A stretch of DNA of 64,000 nt from the NCBI RefSeq assembly GCF_006152065.1, contig NZ_VDFW01000003.1:1-64000 (forward strand), given 5' to 3'. Made by a program: the position numbers and the translations under genes. A model generated the notes under the pieces. The model was not told the origin of the DNA. It saw nothing but the letters and a program-made list of their open reading frames with translations, and did no database searches. Source of the DNA: Amycolatopsis alkalitolerans (GTDB lineage: Bacteria; Actinomycetota; Actinomycetes; Mycobacteriales; Pseudonocardiaceae). Below are positions 32,884 to 40,808 of the stretch, in pieces. Within the stretch, counting starts at the first letter, position 1; each line of letters starts with the position of its first letter.

Positions 32884-34479
32884 CTACCCGATGTCTCGCC
32901 GTCTGAAACCTGCCAGCCCGGCGACGAGCGTGACCAGGGCGATACCGGTCAGCCACAGCACGGGCGCCGCGGTGAGCGTCGCGCTGGGCAGCTTCGGGAT
33001 ATGCGTGAACGGCGAGATGTCGAGCACCGCCTGCGGCAGCCGCAGCACGGGCCCGTACAGCGCGATCGCGAGCGCCAGCGAGGCGATCGACCAGCTTGCG
33101 CTCATGTACTTCGGCAGCAACCCGAACAGCAACATCGAAAGTCCCGCGATGAGCCAGATCGCCGGCAGTTGGGCCATACTCGCGCCGAGCATCGCCGGCA
33201 CCTCGCCGCGCACGTCACTGATCCGCAGGCCGTGGAGCAGGCCGGCGGCGGTTCCGCCGACGGCGAGCAGCAGCGCGCTGCCCAGCAGCGAGAACGCCAG
33301 ATGGCTGCCGGCCCACTGCAGCCGCCGCACGTGGGTGGCCAGCAGCGGTTCGAGCCGGACGGCCGTTTCCTCGCTGCGCATCCGCAGGTTCGCCTGGACC
33401 GCGTAGACCGCGGCGATCATGCCGAAGATGTTCGCGATCGCGGCCAGGTAGGCGTCGACGATCGCGGACGCGCCGCCCATCCGCTCGAACGCCTCCCGAA
33501 CCTGCTCGCTGCCACCGACGAGCCCGCCGATCCCGCTCGCGAGGGCGCCGAACAGCGCGCCGGCGACCGCGAACCCGGCGACCCAGCCGATCAGCAGGCC
33601 ACGGTGCAACCGCCAGGCCAGCCCCAGCGGCGACCGGAGACCCGGCGCGGCGACGGCGGGCCCCGGACGCGACGGGTAGATGCTCAGCCCGACGTCACGC
33701 TTCGGCAGCAACCAGTACGCGACGCCGAACAGCACCACCGTCGTCACGAGCGGGAGCAGCGCCACCCACCAGCGCTCGTGCGCGAACGGGCGCAGCTGCG
33801 CGGACCAGCCGAGCGGAGACAGCCAGGACAGCCAGCTGATGTCCTTCGCCGAATCGCCCACGCCGCGCAGCAGGAACGTCACCCCGAGCACCGCCGACGC
33901 GAGGCCGTTGGCCGTGCGCGAGTACTCGACCAGCTGGGCGGTCACGGCCGAAATCCCGCTGAACACCCAGCCGGTCAGCGCGATGCCGAGGCCGAACGCG
34001 ACCGAACCGGCCGCGGGCAGCCCCACGCCGATGAGCGCGACGGTCGCGAGCAGGCCCGTGGCCAGCGCGGCCAGGCACGACACGAGCAGCGCCGCGGTGA
34101 GCGCGGTGTACCGCCCGGTCACGCCCGAGGACAGCAGCTCCTGGCGGCCTGTCTCCTCCTCCTGCCTGGTGTGCCGGGTGACGGTGAAGATGCAGGCCAG
34201 CGCGACGAACAGGGCGATGAACGTGCTGAAGCGCCAGGCGGTGAACCCGCCCGCGGTGGACAGGTCGAAGGCCGGTCCGTACAGCAGTGCCACCGACGGG
34301 TTGCCCACGGCGCTCGCGGTCAGCGACGCGCGGCTCGCCGCGTCGGGATAGAACTGGTCATAGGTACCGGCGGAAGCCGCCGGCACGACACCGATCAGCA
34401 CGATCCAGATGGGCACCACGATCCGGTCGCGCCGCAGCGCGAGCCGGACCAGGTGCCAGGTGCCGACGAACGGGTTCAT
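32884..34479 (-). CDS. ABC-2 exporter permease, polyketide-antibiotic exporter type
   Basis: The 531-residue permease has about 12 membrane helices in two similar halves (each with an initial amphipathic helix, [20 protein letters not shown] and [20 protein letters not shown]), the layout of the TnrB3-like permeases (COG3559) that export polyketide antibiotics. Between halves lies [18 protein letters not shown]. It works with the ATPase encoded just upstream, whose stop overlaps its ATG. The likely job is efflux of a toxic compound. Confidence 0.88.
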   Translation of the reverse strand: MNPFVGTWHLVRLALRRDRIVVPIWIVLIGVVPAASAGTYDQFYPDAASRASLTASAVGNPSVALLYGPAFDLSTAGGFTAWRFSTFIALFVALACIFTVTRHTRQEEETGRQELLSSGVTGRYTALTAALLVSCLAALATGLLATVALIGVGLPAAGSVAFGLGIALTGWVFSGISAVTAQLVEYSRTANGLASAVLGVTFLLRGVGDSAKDISWLSWLSPLGWSAQLRPFAHERWWVALLPLVTTVVLFGVAYWLLPKRDVGLSIYPSRPGPAVAAPGLRSPLGLAWRLHRGLLIGWVAGFAVAGALFGALASGIGGLVGGSEQVREAFERMGGASAIVDAYLAAIANIFGMIAAVYAVQANLRMRSEETAVRLEPLLATHVRRLQWAGSHLAFSLLGSALLLAVGGTAAGLLHGLRISDVRGEVPAMLGASMAQLPAIWLIAGLSMLLFGLLPKYMSASWSIASLALAIALYGPVLRLPQAVLDISPFTHIPKLPSATLTAAPVLWLTGIALVTLVAGLAGFRRRDIG

Positions 34480-35372
34480 CGCACGCTCGCTTCGGTCTTG
34501 TAGTGCCGCAGGAACAGCTCTTCGAGCGTCGGCGGCTGGCTGGTGAGGCTGCGCACACCGACTTCGGTCAGCTGCCGGAGCACCTTGTCCAGTGAATGGG
34601 TCTCGACGTCGAACCGCACGCGGTTGCCCTCGACCTTCAGATCGTGCACGTCCGGCAGGTTCGACAGGCCGTTGGGATGCCCGGCGAGCTCGGCGGTGAT
34701 CGAGGTCCGGGTGAGGTGGCGCAACTGTCCGAGCGTGCCCGTCTCGACCGTGCGGCCGTTGCGGATGATGCTCACCCGGTCGCACAGGGCCTCGACCTCG
34801 GCCAGGATGTGGCTCGACAGCAGCACCGTGCGGCCCTGCTCGCGCTCCTCCTGGATCGCGTACTGGAAGGTGGCCTCCATCAGCGGGTCGAGGCCGGCGG
34901 TGGGTTCGTCGAGCACCAGCAGGTCCACATGCGACGCGAGCGCCGCGACGATCGCGACCTTCTGCCGGTTGCCCTTCGAGTAGGTGCGGCCCTTCTTCTT
35001 GGGGTCGAGGTCGAAGCGTTCGATGAGCTCCTTGCGCCGGCGCGCGTCGAGCCCGCCGCGCAGCCGCCCCAGCAGATCGATGACCTCTCCGCCGGAGAGG
35101 TTGGGCCACAGGTTGACGTCGCCGGGCACGTAGGCCAGGCGGCGGTGCAGGTCTGCGGCGTCACGCCATGGATCGCCGCCGAGCAGCCGGACCTGGCCGG
35201 CGTCGGCGTGCAGGAGACCGAGCAGGACCCGCACCGTGGTCGACTTTCCGGCGCCGTTCGGGCCGAGGAAGCCGTGCACCTCGCCCGTGGCGACCTCGAG
35301 GTCGAGGCCGTCGAGGGCCTTGGTCGGCCCGAACGACTTGTGCAGGCCGGAGATGGAGATGGCGTTGTCCAT
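34476..35372 (-). CDS. ABC transporter ATPase of the exporter
   Basis: The 298-residue ATPase has Walker [17 protein letters not shown]-loop, signature NLSGGEV (varied: LSGGE in place of LSGGQ), Walker [15 protein letters not shown] and H-loop [15 protein letters not shown]. The C-terminal 80 residues ([20 protein letters not shown]) are the regulatory extension of drug-resistance ATPases of the DrrA kind. It hydrolyses ATP to drive the adjacent permease. A duplicated palindrome TTCACAAATTTGTGAA lies upstream in the divergent promoter region shared with the GbsR-type regulator. Confidence 0.93.
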   Translation of the reverse strand: MDNAISISGLHKSFGPTKALDGLDLEVATGEVHGFLGPNGAGKSTTVRVLLGLLHADAGQVRLLGGDPWRDAADLHRRLAYVPGDVNLWPNLSGGEVIDLLGRLRGGLDARRRKELIERFDLDPKKKGRTYSKGNRQKVAIVAALASHVDLLVLDEPTAGLDPLMEATFQYAIQEEREQGRTVLLSSHILAEVEALCDRVSIIRNGRTVETGTLGQLRHLTRTSITAELAGHPNGLSNLPDVHDLKVEGNRVRFDVETHSLDKVLRQLTEVGVRSLTSQPPTLEELFLRHYKTEASVR

Positions 35373-35392
35373 GCGCAAGAAGATATACTTGT

Positions 35393-35408
35393 TTCACAAA
35401 TTTGTGAA
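35393..35408. promoter_or_regulatory. Perfect palindrome TTCACAAATTTGTGAA
   Basis: Sixteen bases of perfect palindrome lie in the 92-base gap between the ABC exporter operon (minus) and the GbsR/MarR-type regulator gene (plus). It is the obvious operator for that regulator, controlling both sides. Confidence 0.8.
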
Positions 35409-35464
35409 GTTAGGAAAACGTCAAGATCGAGTGAATGCCGTAAGGGATGAGGAAGGATGATCAG

Positions 35465-35956
35465 ATGCCGACCGACCCCGCCGCGCACCTGGACGAGGCC
35501 GCGTTGCAGTTCGTCGAGAAGTTCGGGCTGGCGCTGACGGAGGCTGGCGTGCCGAGGATGCCGGCGCGCGTGTTCGCCGCGACGCTCGCGAGTCCCGAAG
35601 GTCACCTCACCGCGCGCGAGCTGACCGAGATCCTGCAGATCAGCCCGGCGGCGGTGTCGGGCGCGGTGCGGTACCTCGATCAGATCGGGCTGGTGAGGCG
35701 ATCCCGGCTGCCCGGGCAGCGGCGCGACATCTTCGTCGTCCGCAGCGACTACTGGTACGAGATGGTGAGCAACCAGGACAAGCGTTACCAGGAAATGCTG
35801 CGGACGCTGATCGACGGGATCGAGGCGGTCGGTCCGGACAGCCCGGCCGGCGCGCGGTTACAGGAGACGCACGACTTCTTCGCCTTCCTGGCCGATGAGA
35901 TGCCCAAGCTCGTCGACCGCTGGCGGGCGCAGCGGCTCAAGGCAGAAGGGGCCTGA
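35465..35956 (+). CDS. GbsR/MarR-type regulator
   Basis: The 163-residue protein has a MarR-like winged helix (HLTARELTEILQISPAAVSG, then RYLDQIGLVRRSRLPGQRRD) with a C-terminal extension (HDFFAFLADEMPKLVDRWRA) for dimerisation, as in GbsR-related regulators of polyketide exporter operons. It probably represses the divergent ABC exporter until the drug appears. ATG 35465 after GGAAGGA is used; ATG 35447 is in frame upstream. Its last 20 bases overlap the convergent TetR gene. Confidence 0.88.
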   Translation: MPTDPAAHLDEAALQFVEKFGLALTEAGVPRMPARVFAATLASPEGHLTARELTEILQISPAAVSGAVRYLDQIGLVRRSRLPGQRRDIFVVRSDYWYEMVSNQDKRYQEMLRTLIDGIEAVGPDSPAGARLQETHDFFAFLADEMPKLVDRWRAQRLKAEGA

Positions 35957-36551
35957 CGAGGCTCCTCGCCAGCGTGTCGAGGCCTGCGGGCGGCTCGCCT
36001 TCGAAGGCGATCAGGAACGCCTGCTGGAAGCAGGCCCCGAGCAGCAGCGCGGCCATCGCGTCGGGATCCGCCGTGCGCGGCAGGCGGCCGAGGCGCTGTT
36101 CCGCGCGCAGGTACTGGCCGAGCGCCAGCTGCGGGTGCCGGGGCCCGGAGCCGCGCTCCGCGACCGCGTTCCGGTGTGCGGTGAGGAGTTCGTGCGTCGA
36201 GAACAGCGATGCGGCGATCGGGAAACTCTCGGCGTAGAACTCCAGTGCGGTCCTGGCGAGCTTGACCAGGTTCCCCCGTACCGTGCCCTTGCCGGGGTTC
36301 AGGTTGCCGAGCAGGTCGTTCAGGGCGGGCAGCCGTTCGGCCAGTACCCCGAGGAAGATCTCGGTCTTGTCCGTGAAGTGCTTGTACAGCGCGGCTTCGG
36401 AGTAACCGGCCGCGCGGGCGATCTCCTTGGTGGTGGCGCGCGCGTACCCCCGCTCGCGCATGATCTCGGCCGCGGCCGCGAGGATGTCGTCGCGTGTGCC
36501 CAATCCTGAGTCCTTTCTCAGCGGTCGCTTGACCGGTGGGTGAGTACTCAC
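35937..36551 (-). CDS. TetR-family regulator
   Basis: The 204-residue protein has the TetR helix-turn-helix (ATTKEIARAAGYSEAALYKH) after a basic N-terminal arm, and a ligand domain with a helix LALGQYLRAEQRLGRLPRTA. The region matches TetR_C_33-type members. GTG 36551 is the start, inside a palindrome. It is divergent from the NmrA-like oxidoreductase at 36591; two similar sites sit in the 39-base gap, so it very probably controls that gene. Confidence 0.9.
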   Translation of the reverse strand: MSTHPPVKRPLRKDSGLGTRDDILAAAAEIMRERGYARATTKEIARAAGYSEAALYKHFTDKTEIFLGVLAERLPALNDLLGNLNPGKGTVRGNLVKLARTALEFYAESFPIAASLFSTHELLTAHRNAVAERGSGPRHPQLALGQYLRAEQRLGRLPRTADPDAMAALLLGACFQQAFLIAFEGEPPAGLDTLARSLVRPLLP

Positions 36552-36579
36552 TAACTATAGCTGGTGAGTGAACACTAAC
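36540..36579. promoter_or_regulatory. Two direct operator-like repeats
   Basis: GTGAGTACTCACTAAC (36540-36555) and GTGAGTGAACACTAAC (36564-36579) are the same at 13 of 16 positions, 24 bases apart. The first holds the perfect palindrome GTGAGTACTCAC. They fill the gap between the divergent TetR and NmrA-like genes. TetR-type binding is inferred. Confidence 0.75.
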
Positions 36580-36590
36580 CAGGAGGAACC

Positions 36591-37226
36591 ATGAAGCTCA
36601 CGGTTTTCGGGGCGACGGGCGGTACCGGGGTCGAGGTCGTCCGCCAGGGATTGGCGCTGGGGCACTGGATCACCGCCGTGGTGCGCGACCCGGGGAGGCT
36701 GGATGTGCCGGAACACGAGCGGCTCGAGGTCGTCACGGCGAATGTCTTCGAACCGGCTGAGATCGTGCCCGCCATCAGCGGCCACGAGGCGGTGATCTCG
36801 GCGCTCGGCCCGCGTGGCCGGGGCCCGACGACGGTCTGCCGGGACGGTGTCACGAGCATCATGTCCGCGATGGGCACCGCCGGCGTGCGGCGGCTGGTGA
36901 CGGTCAGCAACAGCGGTATGCACACCGACGGTGACGGGCTGTTCGTGCGCGTGGTCGTCAAGCCGATCCTGCAGGCGATGCTGCGCGAGGGGTACGCGGA
37001 CATGCGGGAGATGGAGGCCCGGGTGGTCGCGAGCGGTCTGGAGTGGACGATCGTCCGGCCGCCCCGGCTGACGAGAGGACCGCATACGGGGCGGATCACC
37101 AGCAGCGGGGACGGGAACGTCCGCGGCAGCTTCACGATCTCGCGCGCCGACCTCGCCGACTACGTTCTGCGTGCGGTCGGTGACCGCGACCTCGTCCAGA
37201 AGCCCGTCTCGGTCGCCAAGGCCTGA
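36591..37226 (+). CDS. NmrA-like NAD(P)-binding oxidoreductase
   Basis: The 211-residue protein opens MKLTVFGATGGTGVEVVRQG with GATGGTG for nucleotide binding, then VISALGPRGRGPTTVCRDGV and EARVVASGLEWTIVRPPRLT, as in NmrA/NAD(P)H-binding members without a catalytic Tyr-Lys. An atypical SDR that would act on quinones or similar carbonyls. The TetR regulator upstream and shared operators make it an inducible stress gene. AGGAGGAACC precedes ATG 36591. Confidence 0.9.
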   Translation: MKLTVFGATGGTGVEVVRQGLALGHWITAVVRDPGRLDVPEHERLEVVTANVFEPAEIVPAISGHEAVISALGPRGRGPTTVCRDGVTSIMSAMGTAGVRRLVTVSNSGMHTDGDGLFVRVVVKPILQAMLREGYADMREMEARVVASGLEWTIVRPPRLTRGPHTGRITSSGDGNVRGSFTISRADLADYVLRAVGDRDLVQKPVSVAKA

Positions 37227-37536
37227 CCCCGCGCGAGTCGGGCTTCCGCTGCACCCGAGTTCGGCTTTCGCTGCCCGTCTATTTCCCAAGATTCTGTGGC
37301 GCCGCAACGAATCCGTAGACATCGGCCGACGGTCGCTCACCAGTGACAAGACCTATGCGGACAGTCATCGTCCTTGCGGCCGCGGGTCCACCCCGAGTAG
37401 GTGACCGCTGGGCCGAACGGGTGAATCTACGCAGGCCCGACCAGGGGATACGAAAAACTTGCTGTCCGTATGTATCTGGAATCACGGTTGATGCGTCATA
37501 GAGGCGTCGGCCCAGTCGAACCCGGATGGAGGATGC
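37227..37536. other. Intergenic region before the protease cassette
   Basis: No gene is visible. The first part holds two similar 18-base pieces, GAGTCGGGCTTCCGCTGC and GAGTTCGGCTTTCGCTGC (near 37236 and 37257). The remainder should hold the promoter for the protease cassette. Confidence 0.4.
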
Positions 37537-38673
37537 ATGAGCTCCGCCCGCTCTTGCGAGGAGGAAATCGCGGCGATCCGTGATTCCCTTGCCACGCTTG
37601 GGGATCCGTGGCAAGCGGGGGAGACCGGGCTGAGCCGGCTGGGGGGCCCGTCGCGTGCGGTGCGGCTGGGGGTGCCGGCCCCGAGTGCGGCCGCGGTCGA
37701 AGCCAGGGTGGATCTGCCCGGGCGGATGGCCGAGGCCGCACTCGGGACCGCCGGGCAGCGCTGTACCGCCGAGTATGCCCCGACCGGGGAGTTGCCGAGA
37801 TCGTTCGATCTGCGGCGGACGCGCGACGGGGACTACACCACGCCTGTCAAGGATCAGGGGGAGCGTGGTTCGTGCACCGCGTTCGGGGTCGTCGCCGTGC
37901 TGGAGGGCACGGCGGCGTACCTCAGGCGGGTGGCCGGGCTGGATCTCGACCTGTCCGAGGCGCACCTGTACTTCGGGCAGGCCGATCTCGGCGAGGACGG
38001 CACCTGGCCGGACGATCTGCTGGGTGACTGCGTGTCCAACGGCGTCACCTTCGAGGATTACTGGCCCTACACCGACGTCGGCGCCGGTTCGCTCAACCCG
38101 GACTGGCGCAATCGGTTCGTGCGCGCGGGAAAGGTGGTCGACCTGACCCGGGATCCGGCGGGGATCAAGCACCATATCTACGGGTACGGGCCGGTCACCA
38201 CGTGCATGGTGGTCTACGAGGACTTCTTCCACTACACCGGCGGTGTCTACCGGCACACGACCGAGGAGACCAACGGCGGCCACTGCGTCGCGCTCGTCGG
38301 CTGGGACGACGACCAGGGCTGCTGGATCGCGAAGAACTCGTGGGGCACCGGCTGGGGCGAGGCCGGCTTCTTCCGGATCGCTTACGGCGAGTCCTACGTC
38401 GAGGACTACCCGGAGGAACGGCCGACCACGCTCGGCTGCACGGGGATCGCCTTGCGCGCGTGGTTGCCGGCGCAACGCGCGCTCAGCCTGTTCGCGTCGG
38501 CGCAGGATGCGGGCGGATGGGCGTATCTGGAGAACCTGGGGTGGACCCGGCTCGCTGGGGGGACGAGCGGCGCGCACCAACTCGCGCTGCTCGCCGACGC
38601 GCGGGCGGGCGGCCACCCCGTCATCCCGTTCGTCGTGAACGACGAGCTACTCATGGTTCAGACCAACTACTGA
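37537..38673 (+). CDS. Papain-like (C1A) cysteine protease with C-terminal domain
   Basis: The 378-residue protein is a C1A protease: oxyanion glutamine Gln107 and nucleophile Cys113 in VKDQGERGSCTAFG, catalytic His249 in TNGGHCVALVGW and Asn267 in WIAKNSWGTGWGEAG. The pro-like N-terminal region (about 85 residues) is Ala/Gly/Arg-rich. After the catalytic domain (to about residue 305) comes an 80-residue strand-rich domain (GGWAYLENLGWTRLAGGTSG, then ALLADARAGGHPVIPF) that is mirrored in the next gene. There is no signal peptide, so it probably acts in the cytoplasm. It heads the cassette up to the CHAT protease. Confidence 0.9.
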   Translation: MSSARSCEEEIAAIRDSLATLGDPWQAGETGLSRLGGPSRAVRLGVPAPSAAAVEARVDLPGRMAEAALGTAGQRCTAEYAPTGELPRSFDLRRTRDGDYTTPVKDQGERGSCTAFGVVAVLEGTAAYLRRVAGLDLDLSEAHLYFGQADLGEDGTWPDDLLGDCVSNGVTFEDYWPYTDVGAGSLNPDWRNRFVRAGKVVDLTRDPAGIKHHIYGYGPVTTCMVVYEDFFHYTGGVYRHTTEETNGGHCVALVGWDDDQGCWIAKNSWGTGWGEAGFFRIAYGESYVEDYPEERPTTLGCTGIALRAWLPAQRALSLFASAQDAGGWAYLENLGWTRLAGGTSGAHQLALLADARAGGHPVIPFVVNDELLMVQTNY

Positions 38674-38696
38674 TCGCGAGCAGGGGAGCTGTAGCG

Positions 38697-39371
38697 ATGA
38701 CCGCGAGCGACACCGAGAACCCGGCCACGGGCCCCGACGACCCCGAACCCACAAACACCGCCACACCGGCCGGCGCCTGGGACCCGAACAAGACTCAGCC
38801 ACCGTCCGGCACTCCGGCTCCCGCGCCGACTGGTGCGTGGGACCCGAATACGCCGCCGCCGACGGGGGCGTGGGATCCGAATACGCCGCCGCCCGCGGGG
38901 GCGTGGGATCCGAATACGCCGCCGCCGACGGGGGCGTGGGATCCGAATACGCCGCCGCCCGCGGGTGCCTGGGACCCGAATACGCCGCCTCCGACAGGCG
39001 CATGGGACCCGAACACGCCGCCGCCGACGGGTGCGTGGGACCCGAATACGCCGCCCCCGACCGGCGCATGGGACCCGAACACCCCGCCGCAGCCTCAGCC
39101 GCCCGCACCGAGGCCGCCCGCTGGCGACGGAGTGGGCGCACAGCCGGTCACCGGTCTGTGGATCCGCAACCGGATGATCACGCGCCTGTGGTCCTCGAGC
39201 GCCGTCCCCGGCGTGTGGGTGTTCGTCGCGGGGCTGGGCTGGAAGCAGCTCGCCGCCGTGGAGACGGGCCGCAGCCCGCTGACCGGGCTCGCGGTGCTGG
39301 CCAAGGCGAACGGGCTCGCCGTGTCGTTCCGCGAGAACGCCTACGGCCAGATCGACCAGTTGCTGGTCTGA
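38697..39371 (+). CDS. GAWDPNTPPP-repeat protein sharing the protease C-terminal domain
   Basis: The 224-residue protein has an acidic start, then about eight full copies of the 11-residue unit GAWDPNTPPPT/A (from about residue 44 to 127), a Pro-rich linker, and a 75-residue C-terminal domain: VWVFVAGLGWKQLAAVETGR, then AVLAKANGLAVSFRENAYGQ. The middle and end follow the same order as the preceding protease's last domain (AYLENLGWTRLAGG; LLADARAGGHPVIPF; NDELLMVQTNY). The repeats would make an extended, flexible and Trp-bearing spacer. Inference: a substrate, adaptor or binding partner of the protease. ATG 38697 has CAGGGGAG in front. Confidence 0.75.
   Translation: MTASDTENPATGPDDPEPTNTATPAGAWDPNKTQPPSGTPAPAPTGAWDPNTPPPTGAWDPNTPPPAGAWDPNTPPPTGAWDPNTPPPAGAWDPNTPPPTGAWDPNTPPPTGAWDPNTPPPTGAWDPNTPPQPQPPAPRPPAGDGVGAQPVTGLWIRNRMITRLWSSSAVPGVWVFVAGLGWKQLAAVETGRSPLTGLAVLAKANGLAVSFRENAYGQIDQLLV
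38829..39083 (+). repeat. 33-base tandem coding repeats
   Basis: About eight copies of a 33-base unit (GGGGCGTGGGATCCGAATAC core) encode the GAWDPNTPPP(T/A) repeats of the protein at 38697. Copies differ mainly at third codon positions. Confidence 0.9.
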
Positions 39372-39510
39372 CCTGAGCTGGTGGCGGCCGGCAGCCGAGG
39401 GGGCCGCCGGCCGTCACCGAACCGGTGGTCGTCGACAGCTTGACCGGGGGGACGGCCAACGGGGGTGTGGTGGCCGAGGGGGGAGGGCCACCGGGTGTAG
39501 GGGGGAGCCG

Positions 39511-39541
39511 GCCGGTGCCCCGGCAGCAGCCGGGCACCGGC
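39511..39541. terminator. Hairpin between the repeat protein and sigma factor genes
   Basis: GCCGGTGCCCCGGC (39511-39524) pairs with GCCGGGCACCGGC (39529-39541) with one bulged base, leaving a loop of AGCA. It may end the protease transcript before the sigma factor's own promoter in 39542-39666. A weaker hairpin lies at 39379-39418. Confidence 0.65.
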
Positions 39542-39666
39542 CGACGTTATGTGACGGAGGCCACTAGGCCGAAAGAGTGAGGTTTGTATCTGACGGCTGC
39601 GAGGTTCCTCTCTAACGGCGAAGGCGGGATACTGCGAGCGTTCGTACGGAGGAGCCACCAGCGAGA

Positions 39667-40287
39667 ATGGGGGCGAATGGGGTGACGGAAGTCCACACCG
39701 CCGAGGCGGACCCTCCCTGGGAGGGCCTGCGCGGCCCCGAGCTGTTCGAAGCGTGCCTGCATGCGGCTCGCGAAGGGGACAAACGCGGGCTGGACCGGTT
39801 GGTCGCCGACCTGACGCCGCTGGTGTGGAACGTCGCCCGAGGCCAGGGGCTCGACAAGCACACGGCCGAGGACGTCGTGCAGACGGTGTGGCTCGCGCTC
39901 CTGAGCCACCTGGAAACGCTGCGGGAGCCCAAGGCGCTCGCGGGCTGGCTCGTGACCACCGCCCGCCACGAGTCGCTACGGGTCAACGGCCGGAAGGCGC
40001 CACCGCTCCCGTTGACCGACGAAATGGCCGAGACCGTCCCCAGCACGCTCCCCGCGCCCGAGGCCGAGGCGCTGCGCACGGAACGGGATCGCCGGATCTG
40101 GGTGGCCTTCAGCAAGCTTTCGCAGCGGTGCCAGGAACTCCTGCGGCTCACGGTGCTCGCCGGTCGCGCGGAGTACCGGGTTGTCGCCGAGGCATTGCAT
40201 ATGCCGCGGGGCAGTATCGGGCCCAATCGAGGCCGCTGCCTGAAAACGATGCGCGAACTGCTGGACATCGAAGGGGGCAGCGCATGA
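39667..40287 (+). CDS. ECF-like sigma-70 family factor
   Basis: The 206-residue protein has region 2 (DLTPLVWNVARGQGLDKHTA, then EDVVQTVWLALLSHLETLRE and LAGWLVTTARHESLRVNGRK) and region 4 (LSQRCQELLRLTVLAGRAEY and VVAEALHMPRGSIGPNRGRC). It is a sigma-70 family group 4 factor. It has no adjacent recognisable anti-sigma factor; instead its stop overlaps the start of a small protein with a carboxypeptidase-regulatory-like fold, and a CHAT protease follows. This is a known actinomycete arrangement of sigma factor and CHAT protein, of unknown role. GTG 39682 is an alternative start. Confidence 0.88.
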   Translation: MGANGVTEVHTAEADPPWEGLRGPELFEACLHAAREGDKRGLDRLVADLTPLVWNVARGQGLDKHTAEDVVQTVWLALLSHLETLREPKALAGWLVTTARHESLRVNGRKAPPLPLTDEMAETVPSTLPAPEAEALRTERDRRIWVAFSKLSQRCQELLRLTVLAGRAEYRVVAEALHMPRGSIGPNRGRCLKTMRELLDIEGGSA

Positions 40288-40760
40288 ACGAGATCCAGAC
40301 GCCGGGGGGCGAGCAGGACAGCGACGCAGCGTTGCTATCCGAACTCGGCCGCGTGCTGGCCACCTACGATCCACCGCCCGGCGACCTGGTCGAACGGGTG
40401 CAGTTCGCGATGGAACTGGAAAACCTCGACGTGGAGGTCGCGCGCTGGGAACGAGCGGGTCTCGCCGGTGTCCGCAGCAGCGTCGACCAGGGCACGATCA
40501 CCTTCACCGTGAGTGATCTGACGGTGATGATCAACCTGACCAGAATCGGCCGGCTGCACCGGATCGACGGCTGGCTGGTGCCCGCCGGTGAGCACGGCGT
40601 CGAGGTGCGCGTCGCGGGGCACGGTTCGTCCAGCACGGTCTCGGACGACGGTGGCCGGTTCGTGCTGGAAAGCGTGCCGCGCGGGACCACCCAGATTGTC
40701 ATCTCGGTCGGCGGCGAGGGTAGCCGACGCACCGTGGTGACCCCCGCTGTCGTGCTGTGA
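40284..40760 (+). CDS. Small protein coupled to the sigma factor (carboxypeptidase-regulatory-like fold)
   Basis: The 158-residue protein has a helical N-terminal part with ATYDPPPGDLVERVQFAMEL, and then a beta-sandwich-like second half: TVSDLTVMINLTRIGRLHRI, then the VRVAGHGSSSTVSDDGGRF, FVLESVPRGTTQIVI, typical of carboxypeptidase-regulatory/peptidase-associated folds. ATGA overlap with the sigma factor indicates a fixed ratio, so it may hold the sigma factor inactive or sense the cassette's protease. Inferred: an anti-sigma-like role. No transmembrane segment. Confidence 0.7.
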   Translation: MNEIQTPGGEQDSDAALLSELGRVLATYDPPPGDLVERVQFAMELENLDVEVARWERAGLAGVRSSVDQGTITFTVSDLTVMINLTRIGRLHRIDGWLVPAGEHGVEVRVAGHGSSSTVSDDGGRFVLESVPRGTTQIVISVGGEGSRRTVVTPAVVL

Positions 40761-40808
40761 ACTCACCGGCTGTATGCCCCCGCCGCACGGTGTGTTCAGA
40801 TAGTTCGT

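Noticed and set aside
32479-34503. 674-residue plus-strand frame
   Set aside because: Antisense to the ABC permease and MFS genes; Arg/Gln/His-rich shadow with no motif.
38829-39083. Regular 33-base repeats as a CRISPR array
   Set aside because: Units abut with no unique spacers and encode an in-frame 11-residue repeat.
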